Part shown: one piece after another, positions 55,553 through 63,218 of the stretch
How the letters are laid out: every line of letters starts with the position of its first letter
Position numbering within the stretch: the stretch's first letter is position 1
Origin: a bacterium
GTDB lineage: Bacteria > Vulcanimicrobiota > Vulcanimicrobiia > Vulcanimicrobiales > SCRA01
Length of the DNA: 63,218 nucleotides
Assembly: GCA_004298675.1 (NCBI GenBank)
Contig: SCRI01000034.1
Span: 1-63,218, forward strand
Direction: 5' to 3'
Made by a program: the position numbers and the translations under genes
The notes under the pieces: generated by a model
Told to the model about the DNA's origin: nothing
The model's database searches: none
What the model saw: only the letters and a program-made list of their open reading frames with translations

Positions 55553-57160
55553 ATGCCTATCGCGTCGTGGATCCCGGGCCGCTTGGGAGCGCTCGCCGCG
55601 CTCGTGCTCCTTGCGCTCTCCGCCGCGGGGTGCGCCGCCGCGGCACGCGCCTTGCCGAACGACACGCTCGTGGCCCTGGAGGCAGGCGACGCACCCACAC
55701 TCAACCCGCTCCTGGCCACCACCCAGTACTCACAAGAGTACGACTACCTGATCATGGACCCGCTCGTGGGCACCGGGGACCATTACCAGCCCATCCCTTG
55801 GCTCGCCACGTCCTGGAGCGCCAGCCCCGACCATCTCCATTGGATCGTCCACCTGCGCCACGGGGTCACCTTCTCCGACGGCGTGCCGTTCACGTCGCGC
55901 GACGTCGTTTTCTCGTACGACACCTACCTGAATCCCGCCACCGGCTACCCGTACGCGGGCCAGTTCGCCTACATCAAGCGCGTCAGCGCGGCCGGTCCGT
56001 ACGCGGTGCGCTTCGATCTCAAAGAGCCTAACGCGCTCTTCCTCACCGAAGGCCTCAACCTGTGGATCCTGCCGCAGCACATCCTCGGCCAGGTTCCGCC
56101 GGCACAGCTGCGTACCAGCTCCTTCGGCGAGCATCCGGTGGGCACGGGCGCCTACGTGCTGCGCTCGTGGAGGCATGATGACGAGATCCTCTTCGCGCGC
56201 AATCCGCACTGGTGGCACGGCTTACCCGGCATCCCCAAGATCGACGTGCGCATCGTGCTCAACGACGCCGCGGAGCGCGAGGCGATGGAGGGCGGTGAAG
56301 CCGACTTTTACGACGGCATCGGCTCCGCCACGTACGAGCTGATGCGCCGGCAGGATCCGCATCTGCACTACCTGCACGTGCCCGACCTCTACGCGATCTT
56401 CATGCTGACCGACGACACGTTGCCGGGTCTGCGCGACGTGCGCGTGCGCCAGGCGATGATCTACGGCTGGGACCGCGACGCCTTGGTAAACAGGTTGATG
56501 CACGGCGACGCGCAGGTGGCCACGGGCATCGTGCCCCACGGTCTGCCCACCTGGCACGATCCCAACGTTCAACACTATCCGTACGATCCGGCGCGCGCGC
56601 GAGCGCTGCTGGACGCCGCGGGCTGGAGAGTTGGCCCGGGCGGCGTGCGCGCGCGCGGCGGCACGCGCCTGGCGTTCACGCTGCTGCTCCCCAACGGCGG
56701 TGCCGCCACCAGCGATCTCGCCGCCGACTTCCAAGCCGACATGCGCTCCATCGGCATCGCGATCGGCGTGAAGATGCTGGACTACGCCACCTTCGTGCAA
56801 GACCTCGACGGCCGCCGCTTTCAAATCGCCTTTACCGGCTGGGGCGGCACGCCCGACCCCGACCAATTCACTTTTCTGGACTCCTCGCAGTGGTCGCCCA
56901 CGGGTAACAACACCACGCACTACGCGAGCGCCGCCGTCGACGTCACGCTGCGGCAGGGCCTGCGCGAGCTGGATCCCATCAAACGCACCGCGATCTATAA
57001 CCGCATGCAGCAACTGACCGCGCTGGATCCGCCGGTGATCTGGGGCTACGATCTCTACTACCGCGCCGCGCTCTCGCCGCGCGTGAACGTAAACGGCGCA
57101 GCGCTGCTGCCCGGTCTCTACATCTGGAACGACATCTGGCGCTGGAGGCTGCGGACGTGA
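55553..57160 (+). CDS. Peptide/nickel-type ABC transporter substrate-binding lipoprotein
   Basis: A 535-residue family 5 solute-binding protein. It begins with a signal sequence and lipobox (LLALSAAGCAA, Cys at about residue 27). DAPTLNPLLATTQYSQEYDYLIMDPLVG, FSDGVPFTSRDVVFSYDTY and VGTGAYVLRSWRHDDEILF follow the DppA/OppA pattern. I use the ATG at 55553, directly in front of the signal. The frame is open far upstream but that is antisense to meaB. The next gene overlaps its stop by 4 nt, so the importer is one operon. Confidence 0.93.
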   Translation: MPIASWIPGRLGALAALVLLALSAAGCAAAARALPNDTLVALEAGDAPTLNPLLATTQYSQEYDYLIMDPLVGTGDHYQPIPWLATSWSASPDHLHWIVHLRHGVTFSDGVPFTSRDVVFSYDTYLNPATGYPYAGQFAYIKRVSAAGPYAVRFDLKEPNALFLTEGLNLWILPQHILGQVPPAQLRTSSFGEHPVGTGAYVLRSWRHDDEILFARNPHWWHGLPGIPKIDVRIVLNDAAEREAMEGGEADFYDGIGSATYELMRRQDPHLHYLHVPDLYAIFMLTDDTLPGLRDVRVRQAMIYGWDRDALVNRLMHGDAQVATGIVPHGLPTWHDPNVQHYPYDPARARALLDAAGWRVGPGGVRARGGTRLAFTLLLPNGGAATSDLAADFQADMRSIGIAIGVKMLDYATFVQDLDGRRFQIAFTGWGGTPDPDQFTFLDSSQWSPTGNNTTHYASAAVDVTLRQGLRELDPIKRTAIYNRMQQLTALDPPVIWGYDLYYRAALSPRVNVNGAALLPGLYIWNDIWRWRLRT

Positions 57161-58113
57161 GCACCTACATCGTGCGCCGCCTGCTGGGTGCCATCCCGCT
57201 GCTGCTCGTGATCACGTTCATCTCGTACGCGCTGATGGGTCTAGCGCCCGGCGGCCCCACCGCCATCCTCACGCGCGAGGCCCACGCCATGCCGCCGGCG
57301 GCGCGCGCGCACCTGATCGCGCTCTTGGGCCTGGATCGTCCGTGGTACGTGCAGTATTTCTACTGGCTGGGCGCACTCGTCCACGGCAGCCTGGGTACGT
57401 CCTACGTTGACGGACGCCCCGTGCTGGAGAAGATCCTGGAGAAGCTGCCGGTCACGCTCGGCCTGATCGTCTTCTCGCAGGTGCTGACGCTGCTGATCGC
57501 CATCCCCACGGGCGTCATCGCCGCAGTGCGCCGCAACTCGCTCTTCGACCACGTCTCCACCATCGTCGCGTTCTTGGCCTACGGCTTCCCCGTCTTCTGG
57601 CTGGGCTTGATCTTCATCGACGTCTTCGCGCTGCATCTGCGCTGGCTGCCCGCCGCGGGCTACGCGTCGCTCGGACACGAGCACGATCCGCTCGACCACC
57701 TGCGCCACCTGATCCTGCCCGCCGTCACGCTGGCCATCGTGAGCCTGGCCAGCTGGATCCGCTACCAGCGCGGCGCCATGCTCGACGTACTGGGCGAGCC
57801 CTACGTGCGAACGGCACGCAGCAAGGGGCTCTCCGAGCGCGTCGTGATCTTCCGCCACGCCCTCCGCAACGCGCTCATCCCCACGCTCACGCTGCTGGGC
57901 CTGAGCCTGCCGAGCTTGGTGGGCGGCGCGTACTTCCTGGAGTACGTCTTCTCGATTCCCGGCATGGGCTATCTCGGGCTAACCGCCGTCTTCCAACGCG
58001 ACTATCCCACCGTCATGGGGATCACGTTGCTCTCCGCGGTACTAGTGGTGCTAGGGAACCTCTTCGCCGACGTCGCCTACGCGGCCGCCGATCCGCGCGT
58101 GAGATACGACTGA
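57157..58113 (+). CDS. Peptide ABC transporter permease (DppB/OppB-like)
   Basis: 318 residues, six predicted membrane helices, with the N-terminal STYIVRRLLGAIPLLLVITFISYALM typical of DppB and the EAA-loop region RTARSKGLSERVVIFRHALRNALIP. GTG start at 57157 overlaps the binding-protein stop. It forms the first half of the membrane channel. The DppC-type partner begins 15 bp downstream. Confidence 0.94.
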   Translation: MSTYIVRRLLGAIPLLLVITFISYALMGLAPGGPTAILTREAHAMPPAARAHLIALLGLDRPWYVQYFYWLGALVHGSLGTSYVDGRPVLEKILEKLPVTLGLIVFSQVLTLLIAIPTGVIAAVRRNSLFDHVSTIVAFLAYGFPVFWLGLIFIDVFALHLRWLPAAGYASLGHEHDPLDHLRHLILPAVTLAIVSLASWIRYQRGAMLDVLGEPYVRTARSKGLSERVVIFRHALRNALIPTLTLLGLSLPSLVGGAYFLEYVFSIPGMGYLGLTAVFQRDYPTVMGITLLSAVLVVLGNLFADVAYAAADPRVRYD

Positions 58114-58128
58114 TATGGGACGCGCGGC

Positions 58129-59013
58129 ATGAAGCTCGTGCTCAAACGCTTCCTGCGCGAGCGCTCCGCCGTGGCCGGGGCGATCGTGCTGGCGATCGTC
58201 GTCGCCGCCGCGCTCTTCGGCCCGCTCGTCGTGCCCTATTCGCCCATCGCGATCTCGCATGCGCTGCTGGGGCATCCGCTCGCGCCTTCGCTGATCCACC
58301 CGTTCGGTACCGATCTGCTGGGGCGCGACGAGCTCGCGCGCGCGCTCATCGGCGCGCGCGTCTCGCTCACCATCGGCTTCACGGCCATGATCGTGGGCAT
58401 CGTGGTGGGCACGCTCTATGGCGCAATCTCCGGGGCCGCCGGCGGCGCCGTGGATGCGCTCATGATGCGCGTGGTCGACGCGCTGCTCTCGTTCCCCACC
58501 TTCTTCCTAATCATCACGGTGGAGGCGCTCACGGACACCTTCACGCTGGCCGTGGTCGTGCTGGTGATCGGGCTGCTCTCGTGGATGGGCGTGGCGCGCC
58601 TGGTACGCGGTGAGATCCTCTCGCTGCGCGAGCGGGATTTCGTGGAGGCGGCACGCGCCCTGGGTGTGGGCCCGGCGCGGCTGCTGCTGCGCCACCTCAT
58701 CCCCAATGCGCTGGCACCGGTGGTGGTAGCGGCAACACTGGCCGTAGGCGACAACATCCTCACGGAGGCCGGCCTCTCGTTCCTGGGGCTGGGCGTGCAA
58801 GTGCCCACGCCGTCCTGGGGTAACATGCTGCAAGACGCGCTGCTCCCTGCGGCGCAATCGGCGCCGTGGCTGATCCTGGCGCCGGGGCTCCTGATCGTGG
58901 TGACGCTCTTGGCGTTCAATCTCGTGGGTGAGGGCATTCGCGTGGCCTTCGACCGCTCGATCGCGCAAGACGTCGGCGCCGCCGCCGCGGCAACGGCGGA
59001 AGAGGCGGCCTGA
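58129..59013 (+). CDS. Peptide ABC transporter permease (DppC/OppC-like)
   Basis: 294 residues with HPFGTDLLGRDELARALIGARVSL (the DppC N-terminal signature) and the EAA loop VEAARALGVGPARLLLRHLIPNALAP. No ATPase gene follows; the two-component genes come next. The ATP-binding subunits must therefore be supplied elsewhere. The C-terminal tail is alanine-rich and acidic. Confidence 0.94.
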   Translation: MKLVLKRFLRERSAVAGAIVLAIVVAAALFGPLVVPYSPIAISHALLGHPLAPSLIHPFGTDLLGRDELARALIGARVSLTIGFTAMIVGIVVGTLYGAISGAAGGAVDALMMRVVDALLSFPTFFLIITVEALTDTFTLAVVVLVIGLLSWMGVARLVRGEILSLRERDFVEAARALGVGPARLLLRHLIPNALAPVVVAATLAVGDNILTEAGLSFLGLGVQVPTPSWGNMLQDALLPAAQSAPWLILAPGLLIVVTLLAFNLVGEGIRVAFDRSIAQDVGAAAAATAEEAA

Positions 59014-59049
59014 CGTAGGACACCGCGCCCCGCGCGCGTACCATAACTC

Positions 59050-60222
59050 ATGCCGACCACCAGCAGCCTCGGGCGCGTGACACGGATCTTCTCCGCGCTC
59101 GCGCAGAGCCAGAAGCCGGGCACGCTCCTCGCGCGCGTGGCGGCGGAGCTCGCGCGTCTGCTCGAGCAGCCTCTGGCCCTGGCCGCGCTCTCCGCTCCCT
59201 CGCACTACGTCCTGGCAGCGGCCACCGGTCTCACCGCGGCGTCCAGGCTGCAATTGCGCCACACCCCGCTCGATCCCGCACGCATCCCCACCCTGGCGGC
59301 GGCCTCGGCACGTCAAGGGCCGGTGCGTATCGAGTCGGCGGAGCTGCCGCTGCACTGGCGCGAGGCCTTGGGCGTGCTGGCGCTCCTGGTCCCCATCTGG
59401 AGCCGCGACCGCCGCGGCGGTTTCTTTCTGCTGCCCTCGCAGGGCCAGGAGCGCGAGGAGCGGCTGCTGATCGCGGAGGCCCTGGGTTACCAGACCGGCA
59501 TCGCGCTGGAGAACGCGGAGCTGCTGCGGCGCGTCTCGCAGAAGGAGCAGGCGCTGCGCTCGATGGTCCGCTCCCAGATGGAGGCGCAGGAAGAGGAGCG
59601 CCAGCGCGTGGCCGGAGACATCCACGACGGCCTCACGCAGCAGTTGGTAGGCATCTGGTATCGCGTGCACGCCTGCGAACGGCTGATCGAGACGCAGCCG
59701 CAAGCGGCCCGCGAAGAACTAGCGGTCATCAAAGCGCGCATCGACGAATCGTTAGTTGAGGCGCGCAACGCCCTCTACAACCTGCGTCCCTCCACCCTCG
59801 ACGATTTAGGACTACTGCCCGCGCTTCATTCGCTGTGCGCGCGTTTCCAAGAGGAGACGGCCGTCCACGCGCGCTTGGTGGCGGAGACGCTGCAGCAGCT
59901 GCCGGAACACTACGAGGTGGCGCTCTACCGCATCGTCCAGGAGGCGCTGAACAACGCGCGCAAGCACGCGCAAGCCTCCAATCTCTCGGTGGTGGTGCGC
60001 AGGCGCGGCGAGCGCCTCACCGTCGAGATCCGCGACGACGGACGCGGTTTCAACCCGCGCGCGCAGCGGCGCTTCCGCAACGCCGCGCACTTCGGCGTGG
60101 CGGGCATGAAGGAGCGCGCGAAACTGTTGGGCGGCACGCTAGCCGTGCGCAGCGCCCCCGGCCACGGCACCTCGATCCGCGTCATCATCCCGCTGCCTTT
60201 GGAGGTACGAGCCCTTGCCTAG
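59050..60222 (+). CDS. Sensor histidine kinase, NarL-type (GAF plus HisKA_3)
   Basis: 390 residues, no membrane segment. There is a GAF-like domain (about residues 20-160), then HisKA_3 with the phospho-acceptor His in RQRVAGDIHDGLTQQLVG (about 185-202). The HATPase_c domain has EVALYRIVQEALNNARKHA, VEIRDDGRGFNP and FGVAGMKERAKLLGG. It probably senses a cytoplasmic ligand or redox state. The response regulator starts 8 nt before its stop, so the pair is translated together. Confidence 0.93.
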   Translation: MPTTSSLGRVTRIFSALAQSQKPGTLLARVAAELARLLEQPLALAALSAPSHYVLAAATGLTAASRLQLRHTPLDPARIPTLAAASARQGPVRIESAELPLHWREALGVLALLVPIWSRDRRGGFFLLPSQGQEREERLLIAEALGYQTGIALENAELLRRVSQKEQALRSMVRSQMEAQEEERQRVAGDIHDGLTQQLVGIWYRVHACERLIETQPQAAREELAVIKARIDESLVEARNALYNLRPSTLDDLGLLPALHSLCARFQEETAVHARLVAETLQQLPEHYEVALYRIVQEALNNARKHAQASNLSVVVRRRGERLTVEIRDDGRGFNPRAQRRFRNAAHFGVAGMKERAKLLGGTLAVRSAPGHGTSIRVIIPLPLEVRALA

Positions 60223-60916
60223 CGTCCAGACCCTGCGCCGCGCGCCGATTCGCGTGGGGATCGTCGACGACCATCGCATGGTACGCGAGGGTTTGGTCGC
60301 GATGCTCCGCCACCACGCCGACCGTATCGCGATCGTCGGCGAAGCGGGCGACATGCAGGCGGCGGTGGAGATGATCGCGCGCGAGCGGCCCGACGTGGTG
60401 ACGCTCGACATCCGCCTGCCCGGCAGCAGCGGCCTGACCGCCTGCCGCGCCATCCGCGACCGCTTCCCCGAGGTGGCCGTGGTGGTGCTGACCGTCTACG
60501 AGGACGAGCAGTACATCGTGGAGGCCCTGCGCGCAGGTGCACGCGGCTATCTGCTCAAGCGCGTCTCCGACGCGGCGCTCGTGGAAGCCCTGGAGGCGGT
60601 GCAGCGCGGCGAGACGGTGGTGGATCCAGCCCTGGCCGCCGCCTACGAGCGCGCGCAGGCCCCCGGCAGCAAGCGCGCCGGCAACTGGCCTGGCGGTGAG
60701 GCCGGCCTCACCCGGCGTGAGGGCGACGTCCTGGCCTGCATCGTCGAGGGGCTGCCCAACGCCGCCATCGCGGAGCGCCTGACCATCTCCGAGGAGACCG
60801 TGAAGAGCCACGTCAAGGCCATCCTGCGCAAGCTGGGCGCCCGCGACCGCGCCCAAGTGGTCGGCATCGCGCTGCGCGAGCGCTTGATCTCCGCGGGGCC
60901 GCCGGCACCGCCCTAG
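60215..60916 (+). CDS. Response regulator, NarL/FixJ family
   Basis: 233 residues from a TTG at 60215. The receiver domain (about residues 10-128) has IVDDHRMVREGL, the phospho-Asp in VVTLDIRLPGSSGL, and the Lys in GYLLKRVSD. The LuxR-type HTH (about 160-225) has LTRREGDVLACIVEGLPNAAIAERLTISEETVKSHVKAILRKL. It is the cognate partner of the upstream kinase. Target genes are not evident from this window; the adjacent peptide importer is a candidate. Confidence 0.94.
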   Translation: MPSVQTLRRAPIRVGIVDDHRMVREGLVAMLRHHADRIAIVGEAGDMQAAVEMIARERPDVVTLDIRLPGSSGLTACRAIRDRFPEVAVVVLTVYEDEQYIVEALRAGARGYLLKRVSDAALVEALEAVQRGETVVDPALAAAYERAQAPGSKRAGNWPGGEAGLTRREGDVLACIVEGLPNAAIAERLTISEETVKSHVKAILRKLGARDRAQVVGIALRERLISAGPPAPP

Positions 60917-60940
60917 CTCAAGGACGTGAGACTTCGGCCC

Positions 60941-60970
60941 TTGACGGCGGCCGAGCCCGGCTGGTACTCT
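60941..60970 (+). promoter_or_regulatory. Promoter of the infC operon
   Basis: TTGACG (60941-60946), 18-bp spacer, TACTCT (60965-60970). It is flanked by the inverted pair CTTCGGCCC (60932-60940) and GGGCCGAAG (60975-60983). Confidence 0.6.
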
Positions 60971-60976
60971 AACCGG

Positions 60977-61094
60977 GCCGAAGTAGAAGCCCCGCTTCTC
61001 ACCGGAGGGCCCTAGGCCGCTCCGGTTCTCGCACGAAGCCCTCGTGCAAGACGCCGCCCGGCAGCGGTGCGTGGAGCGGGCTCATTCAAAGGAG
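60977..61094 (+). promoter_or_regulatory. Structured 5' leader of infC-rpmI-rplT
   Basis: About 125 nt separate the promoter and infC. Three hairpins occur in series: AGAAGC-CCC-GCTTCT (60985-60999), ACCGGAG/CTCCGGT (61001-61026, with inner GGCC-CTA-GGCC), and GCACGA-AGCCC-TCGTGC (61031-61047). AAAGGAG (61088-61094) is the infC ribosome binding site. By position it may be an L20 or IF3 autoregulatory leader; no known consensus was matched. Confidence 0.55.
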
Positions 61095-61102
61095 TATCGC
61101 TC

Positions 61103-61690
61103 ATCGCTAGACCCCTCCGAATCAACGAACAGATCCGCATCCGCCAAGTGCGCGTCATCGACGATGAAGGCGCACAGCTCGGCGTGATGCCGACGGAGCA
61201 AGCGCTCGACCTCGCCCGCGGCAAGGGGCTCGATCTGGTCGAAGTCTCGCCCACGGCAGTACCGCCCGTATGCCGGATCGTCGATTACGGACGTCTCAAG
61301 TACGAGCAATCGAAGAAAGACAAAGAAGCCCGCAAGAAGCAGTCGCACAACGAGCTGCGCGAAGTCAAGCTGCGTCCGAAGATCGACCAGCACGACTACG
61401 AGACCAAGGCTCGCATGGCGCAACGTCTGCTCAGCGATGGCGACAAAGTCAAGGTAACCATCATGTTCCGCGGTCGCGAGGTCACGTACGCGAACTTCGG
61501 CCGCCGCCTCCTGGACCGCATGGCGCAAGACATGGCCTCCGTCGCCAACGTCGAGCGCGAGCCGCGCCTGGAAGGCAAGAACATGTTCATGATTCTCGCG
61601 CCGCGCGCGGAGGTACGCGCAAGCGCGAGGCAGCAACCGGCGGCCGCGGGCGCGCCCAAGGAGCCGAGTCAAGGAGCGACCAGTGCCTAA
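61103..61690 (+). CDS. infC: Translation initiation factor IF-3 with ATC start
   Basis: 195 residues starting at ATC 61103: I/M-ARPLRINEQIRIRQVRVIDDEG. The conserved IF3 N-terminus begins exactly here, and the only strong Shine-Dalgarno (AAAGGAG) is 8 nt upstream with no ATG, GTG or TTG between. A GTG at 61067 is in frame but has no ribosome binding site. IF3 genes commonly use AUU or AUC so that IF3 represses its own translation. N-domain, linker (KYEQSKKDKEARKKQ) and C-domain are complete; the tail (ASARQQPAAAGAPKEP) is an extension. The stop overlaps rpmI. Confidence 0.93.
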   Translation: MARPLRINEQIRIRQVRVIDDEGAQLGVMPTEQALDLARGKGLDLVEVSPTAVPPVCRIVDYGRLKYEQSKKDKEARKKQSHNELREVKLRPKIDQHDYETKARMAQRLLSDGDKVKVTIMFRGREVTYANFGRRLLDRMAQDMASVANVEREPRLEGKNMFMILAPRAEVRASARQQPAAAGAPKEPSQGATSA

Positions 61691-61889
61691 GATCAAGACA
61701 CACCGCGGAACCGCGAAGCGCATCAAAGTCAGTGCCGGCGGCAAGATTCAGCACGAACATCAGTTCAGCGGCTGCCACCACATCCTGACCAAGAAGAGCT
61801 CGAAGCGCAAGCGCCACTTCCGTAAGACGGCGATAGCCGCGCCGGGCGATGCCCGCCGCATTCGCGCGCTCGTGCCGTATTTGGCGTAA
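61683..61889 (+). CDS. rpmI: 50S ribosomal protein L35
   Basis: 68 residues, GTG start at 61683 overlapping the end of infC by 8 nt. MPKIKTHRGTAKRIKVSAGG and HHILTKKSSKRKRHFRKT are the L35 signatures. Co-transcribed with infC and rplT. Confidence 0.96.
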   Translation: MPKIKTHRGTAKRIKVSAGGKIQHEHQFSGCHHILTKKSSKRKRHFRKTAIAAPGDARRIRALVPYLA

Positions 61890-61907
61890 CGGAGGGGGAC
61901 GACTCAC

Positions 61908-62267
61908 ATGGCTCGCATCAAACGCGCCGTCAACTCACATAAGCATCGCCGCAAGGTGATGAAGCTGGTCAAAGGCTTTCGCGCCGCCCGCCGCCGCAAC
62001 TATCGCGTTGCCAACGAGGCGCTGCTCAAGTCGCTGGCTTATGCCTTCCGCGACCGCCGCGTCCGCAAGCGCGACTACCGCTCGCTATGGATCTCGCGCA
62101 TCAATGCCGCCGCCCGCCGCGAGGGCATGAGCTACTCGCGTTTGGTCAACGGCCTCAAGCGCGGCGGCGTCGCCGTCAACCGTAAGATGCTCGCGGATCT
62201 AGCCGTGAACGACGCGGCCGCGTTCGGTAAGCTCCTGGCGCTGGCGAAGCAGCACCTGAGCGCCTAA
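61908..62267 (+). CDS. rplT: 50S ribosomal protein L20
   Basis: 119 residues, the standard length: MARIKRAVNSHKHRRKVMKL, RRNYRVANEALLKSLAYAFRDRRVRKRDYRSLWI. GGAGGGGG lies upstream of the ATG. L20 binds 23S rRNA early in assembly and in several bacteria represses its own operon through the leader. Confidence 0.97.
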   Translation: MARIKRAVNSHKHRRKVMKLVKGFRAARRRNYRVANEALLKSLAYAFRDRRVRKRDYRSLWISRINAAARREGMSYSRLVNGLKRGGVAVNRKMLADLAVNDAAAFGKLLALAKQHLSA

Positions 62268-62377
62268 CGGCCTCCACCACGCACACCAGCGGCGGCGGCT
62301 CGCCCCTACGGGCCGGAATCCACAACGAGCGCCTGCGCGATCTGCGCGCACTGCGCGATCGTAAGGGGCGCCGCCGC

Positions 62378-63082
62378 TTGGCGCGCTTTATGCTCGAAGG
62401 CCCGACGCTGCTGACGGAGGCGCTGGAGAGCGGCATTCACATCGAGACGCTGGCGATGACGGAGGCGGCCTATGACCGCCACCGCGCGCTGGCACAGTGG
62501 TGCGAGAGCAGCGGCGGCACCGTCTTGCTGCTGGAGGAGCGCGCGTTGGCGGCGCTGGCCGACACCGCCACGCCGCAGGGCATCGTCGCCGCGGCCGCCG
62601 AGCAACTCTCCACGCTCTCCGCCGTGCTCGACGCCGGCGGACCGGCGCTGGTGCTGGCGGGCGTGGGCGACCCCGGCAACGCCGGCACCCTGGTGCGCTG
62701 CGCCGAGGCCTTTGGCGCCGGCGGCGTCTGCTTCGTCGACGACGCCGTCGACGCGCTCAGCCCCAAAGTGGTGCGGGCCGCCATGGGGGCACTTTTCCGC
62801 GTGCCCATCGCGCGCGGCGAGGCCGCGGAGCTGGAACAGTTGGCGCGCGCGCGCTCGCGCGCAATCGTCGTGGCCGATTTGGAGGGCGAGCCGTGCGATC
62901 GCTTCGAGTTTCCCGCCGACTTCCTGCTGGTGATCGGTCACGAGCGGCGCGGACCCGCGGCGTGGCTCGAGCGCGCCGACGCGCGCGTGCGCATCCCCCA
63001 GCGCGGCCGCGTCGAGAGCCTCAACGCGGCAATGGCGGGGAGCATCCTGCTCTACGAAGCGGCCCGCAATCGCCCGTCGTGA
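62378..63082 (+). CDS. TrmH/SpoU-family RNA 2'-O-methyltransferase
   Basis: The catalytic SPOUT domain has LAGVGDPGNAGTLVRCAEAFGAGG, VVRAAMGALFRVPIARG, LLVIGHERRGPAA and RIPQRGRVESLNAAMAGSILLYEA. The N-terminal substrate-binding domain begins upstream of this TTG: the same frame reads NERLRDLRALRDRKGRRRLARFMLEGPTLL in pieces from about 62318, where only an ATC is available. The true start is therefore uncertain (62318 is my best guess for homology). It follows rplT by 50-110 bp, a common neighbourhood for this methyltransferase. Confidence 0.9.
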   Translation: MARFMLEGPTLLTEALESGIHIETLAMTEAAYDRHRALAQWCESSGGTVLLLEERALAALADTATPQGIVAAAAEQLSTLSAVLDAGGPALVLAGVGDPGNAGTLVRCAEAFGAGGVCFVDDAVDALSPKVVRAAMGALFRVPIARGEAAELEQLARARSRAIVVADLEGEPCDRFEFPADFLLVIGHERRGPAAWLERADARVRIPQRGRVESLNAAMAGSILLYEAARNRPS

Positions 63083-63109
63083 GCGGGTTTTGCGGTTTTG
63101 TCAAGACCC

Positions 63110-63138
63110 TTGAGGGGACCTAGGGCCTATGCTATACT
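63110..63138 (+). promoter_or_regulatory. Promoter at the right edge
   Basis: TTGAGG (63110-63115), 17-bp spacer, TATACT (63133-63138). It lies 53 bp before the ATG of the last, cut gene. Confidence 0.65.
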
Positions 63139-63191
63139 GATGCCGCCGGACCACCGGTTACGAGCCTGAAGAGATGGGGTAACGCCAGACG

Positions 63192-63218
63192 ATGCTAACC
63201 TCCGAGTTCTTCTGGAAG
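63192..63218 (+). CDS. Start of an unidentified gene, cut by window edge
   Basis: ATG at 63192 is followed by eight more codons (MLTSEFFWK) and then the window ends. It lies downstream of a good promoter with GATGGGGT about 12 nt before the ATG. Too short to identify; pheS often follows rplT but these residues do not show it. Confidence 0.4.

Overview
This is a gene-dense, high-GC (about two thirds G+C by eye) bacterial chromosome segment with about 60 protein genes, no rRNA or tRNA gene and no CRISPR array that I can see. The gene content is core bacterial (uvrA, uvrB, ligA, gltX, glmU, prs, pth, infC-rpmI-rplT) with lipobox lipoproteins. The SOS box is of the Gram-positive/actinobacterial CGAAC-N4-GTTCG type, two genes appear to use UGA as selenocysteine, and several promoters place the -10 box 7-9 bp before the start codon (leaderless mRNAs). 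This suits a poorly characterised high-GC lineage such as Eremiobacterota/Vulcanimicrobiota, Dormibacterota or Chloroflexota relatives. The taxonomic guess is inference only.

Layout. 1-4.2 kb: partial glycosyltransferase, biotin ligase, archaemetzincin, AcpS, NAD(P)HX repair enzyme. 4.2-9.5 kb: the SOS mutasome imuA-imuB-dnaE2, with a perfect LexA box inside its promoter. 9.5-11.4 kb: a 1,915-bp IS1595-family element with two passenger genes; its 8-bp target duplication contains the -35 box of the imuA promoter. 11.4-14.8 kb: AraC-type regulator, alcohol dehydrogenase and cupin, with shared 21-bp-phased operator repeats, then a DUF3800 remnant. 14.8-25 kb: hydroxyacid dehydrogenase, OsmC, DUF1326-DUF2182 pair, CoA-transferase, ligA, a secreted esterase, uvrA. 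25-28 kb: ilvE behind a ribosome-mediated attenuator with a Leu/Val/Ile-rich leader peptide, then an NCS1 transporter coupled to a NiaR-type repressor. 28-38.4 kb: a 2OG oxygenase, two related membrane proteins, a HAD phosphatase, an ABC-2 exporter with its HlyD partner, a GH38 mannosidase, a MATE pump. 38.4-41.7 kb: uvrB interrupted in its Walker A motif by a 417-residue intein. 41.8-45 kb: prs, L25, pth, DUF2905, a decayed acetylglutamate-kinase-like gene. 45.2-55.5 kb: a long minus-strand array reading meaB-icmA-(46 aa)-icmB-(67 aa)-gltX-glmU-GGDEF-selenoprotein B-like-seleno-peroxiredoxin-M48 protease. 55.5-60.9 kb: a peptide ABC importer (binding protein and two permeases) and a NarL-type two-component system. 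60.9-63.2 kb: a structured leader, infC with an ATC start, rpmI, rplT, a TrmH-family methyltransferase, and a new promoter at the right edge.

The most notable items are the two adjacent UGA-containing redox genes (conventional gene calling truncates both), the ilvE attenuator in which the end of the leader peptide ORF is itself the antiterminator strand, the UvrB intein carrying an XRE-like helix-turn-helix, the AraC operator repeated at two promoters, and the IS insertion that left the SOS promoter intact through its own target duplication.
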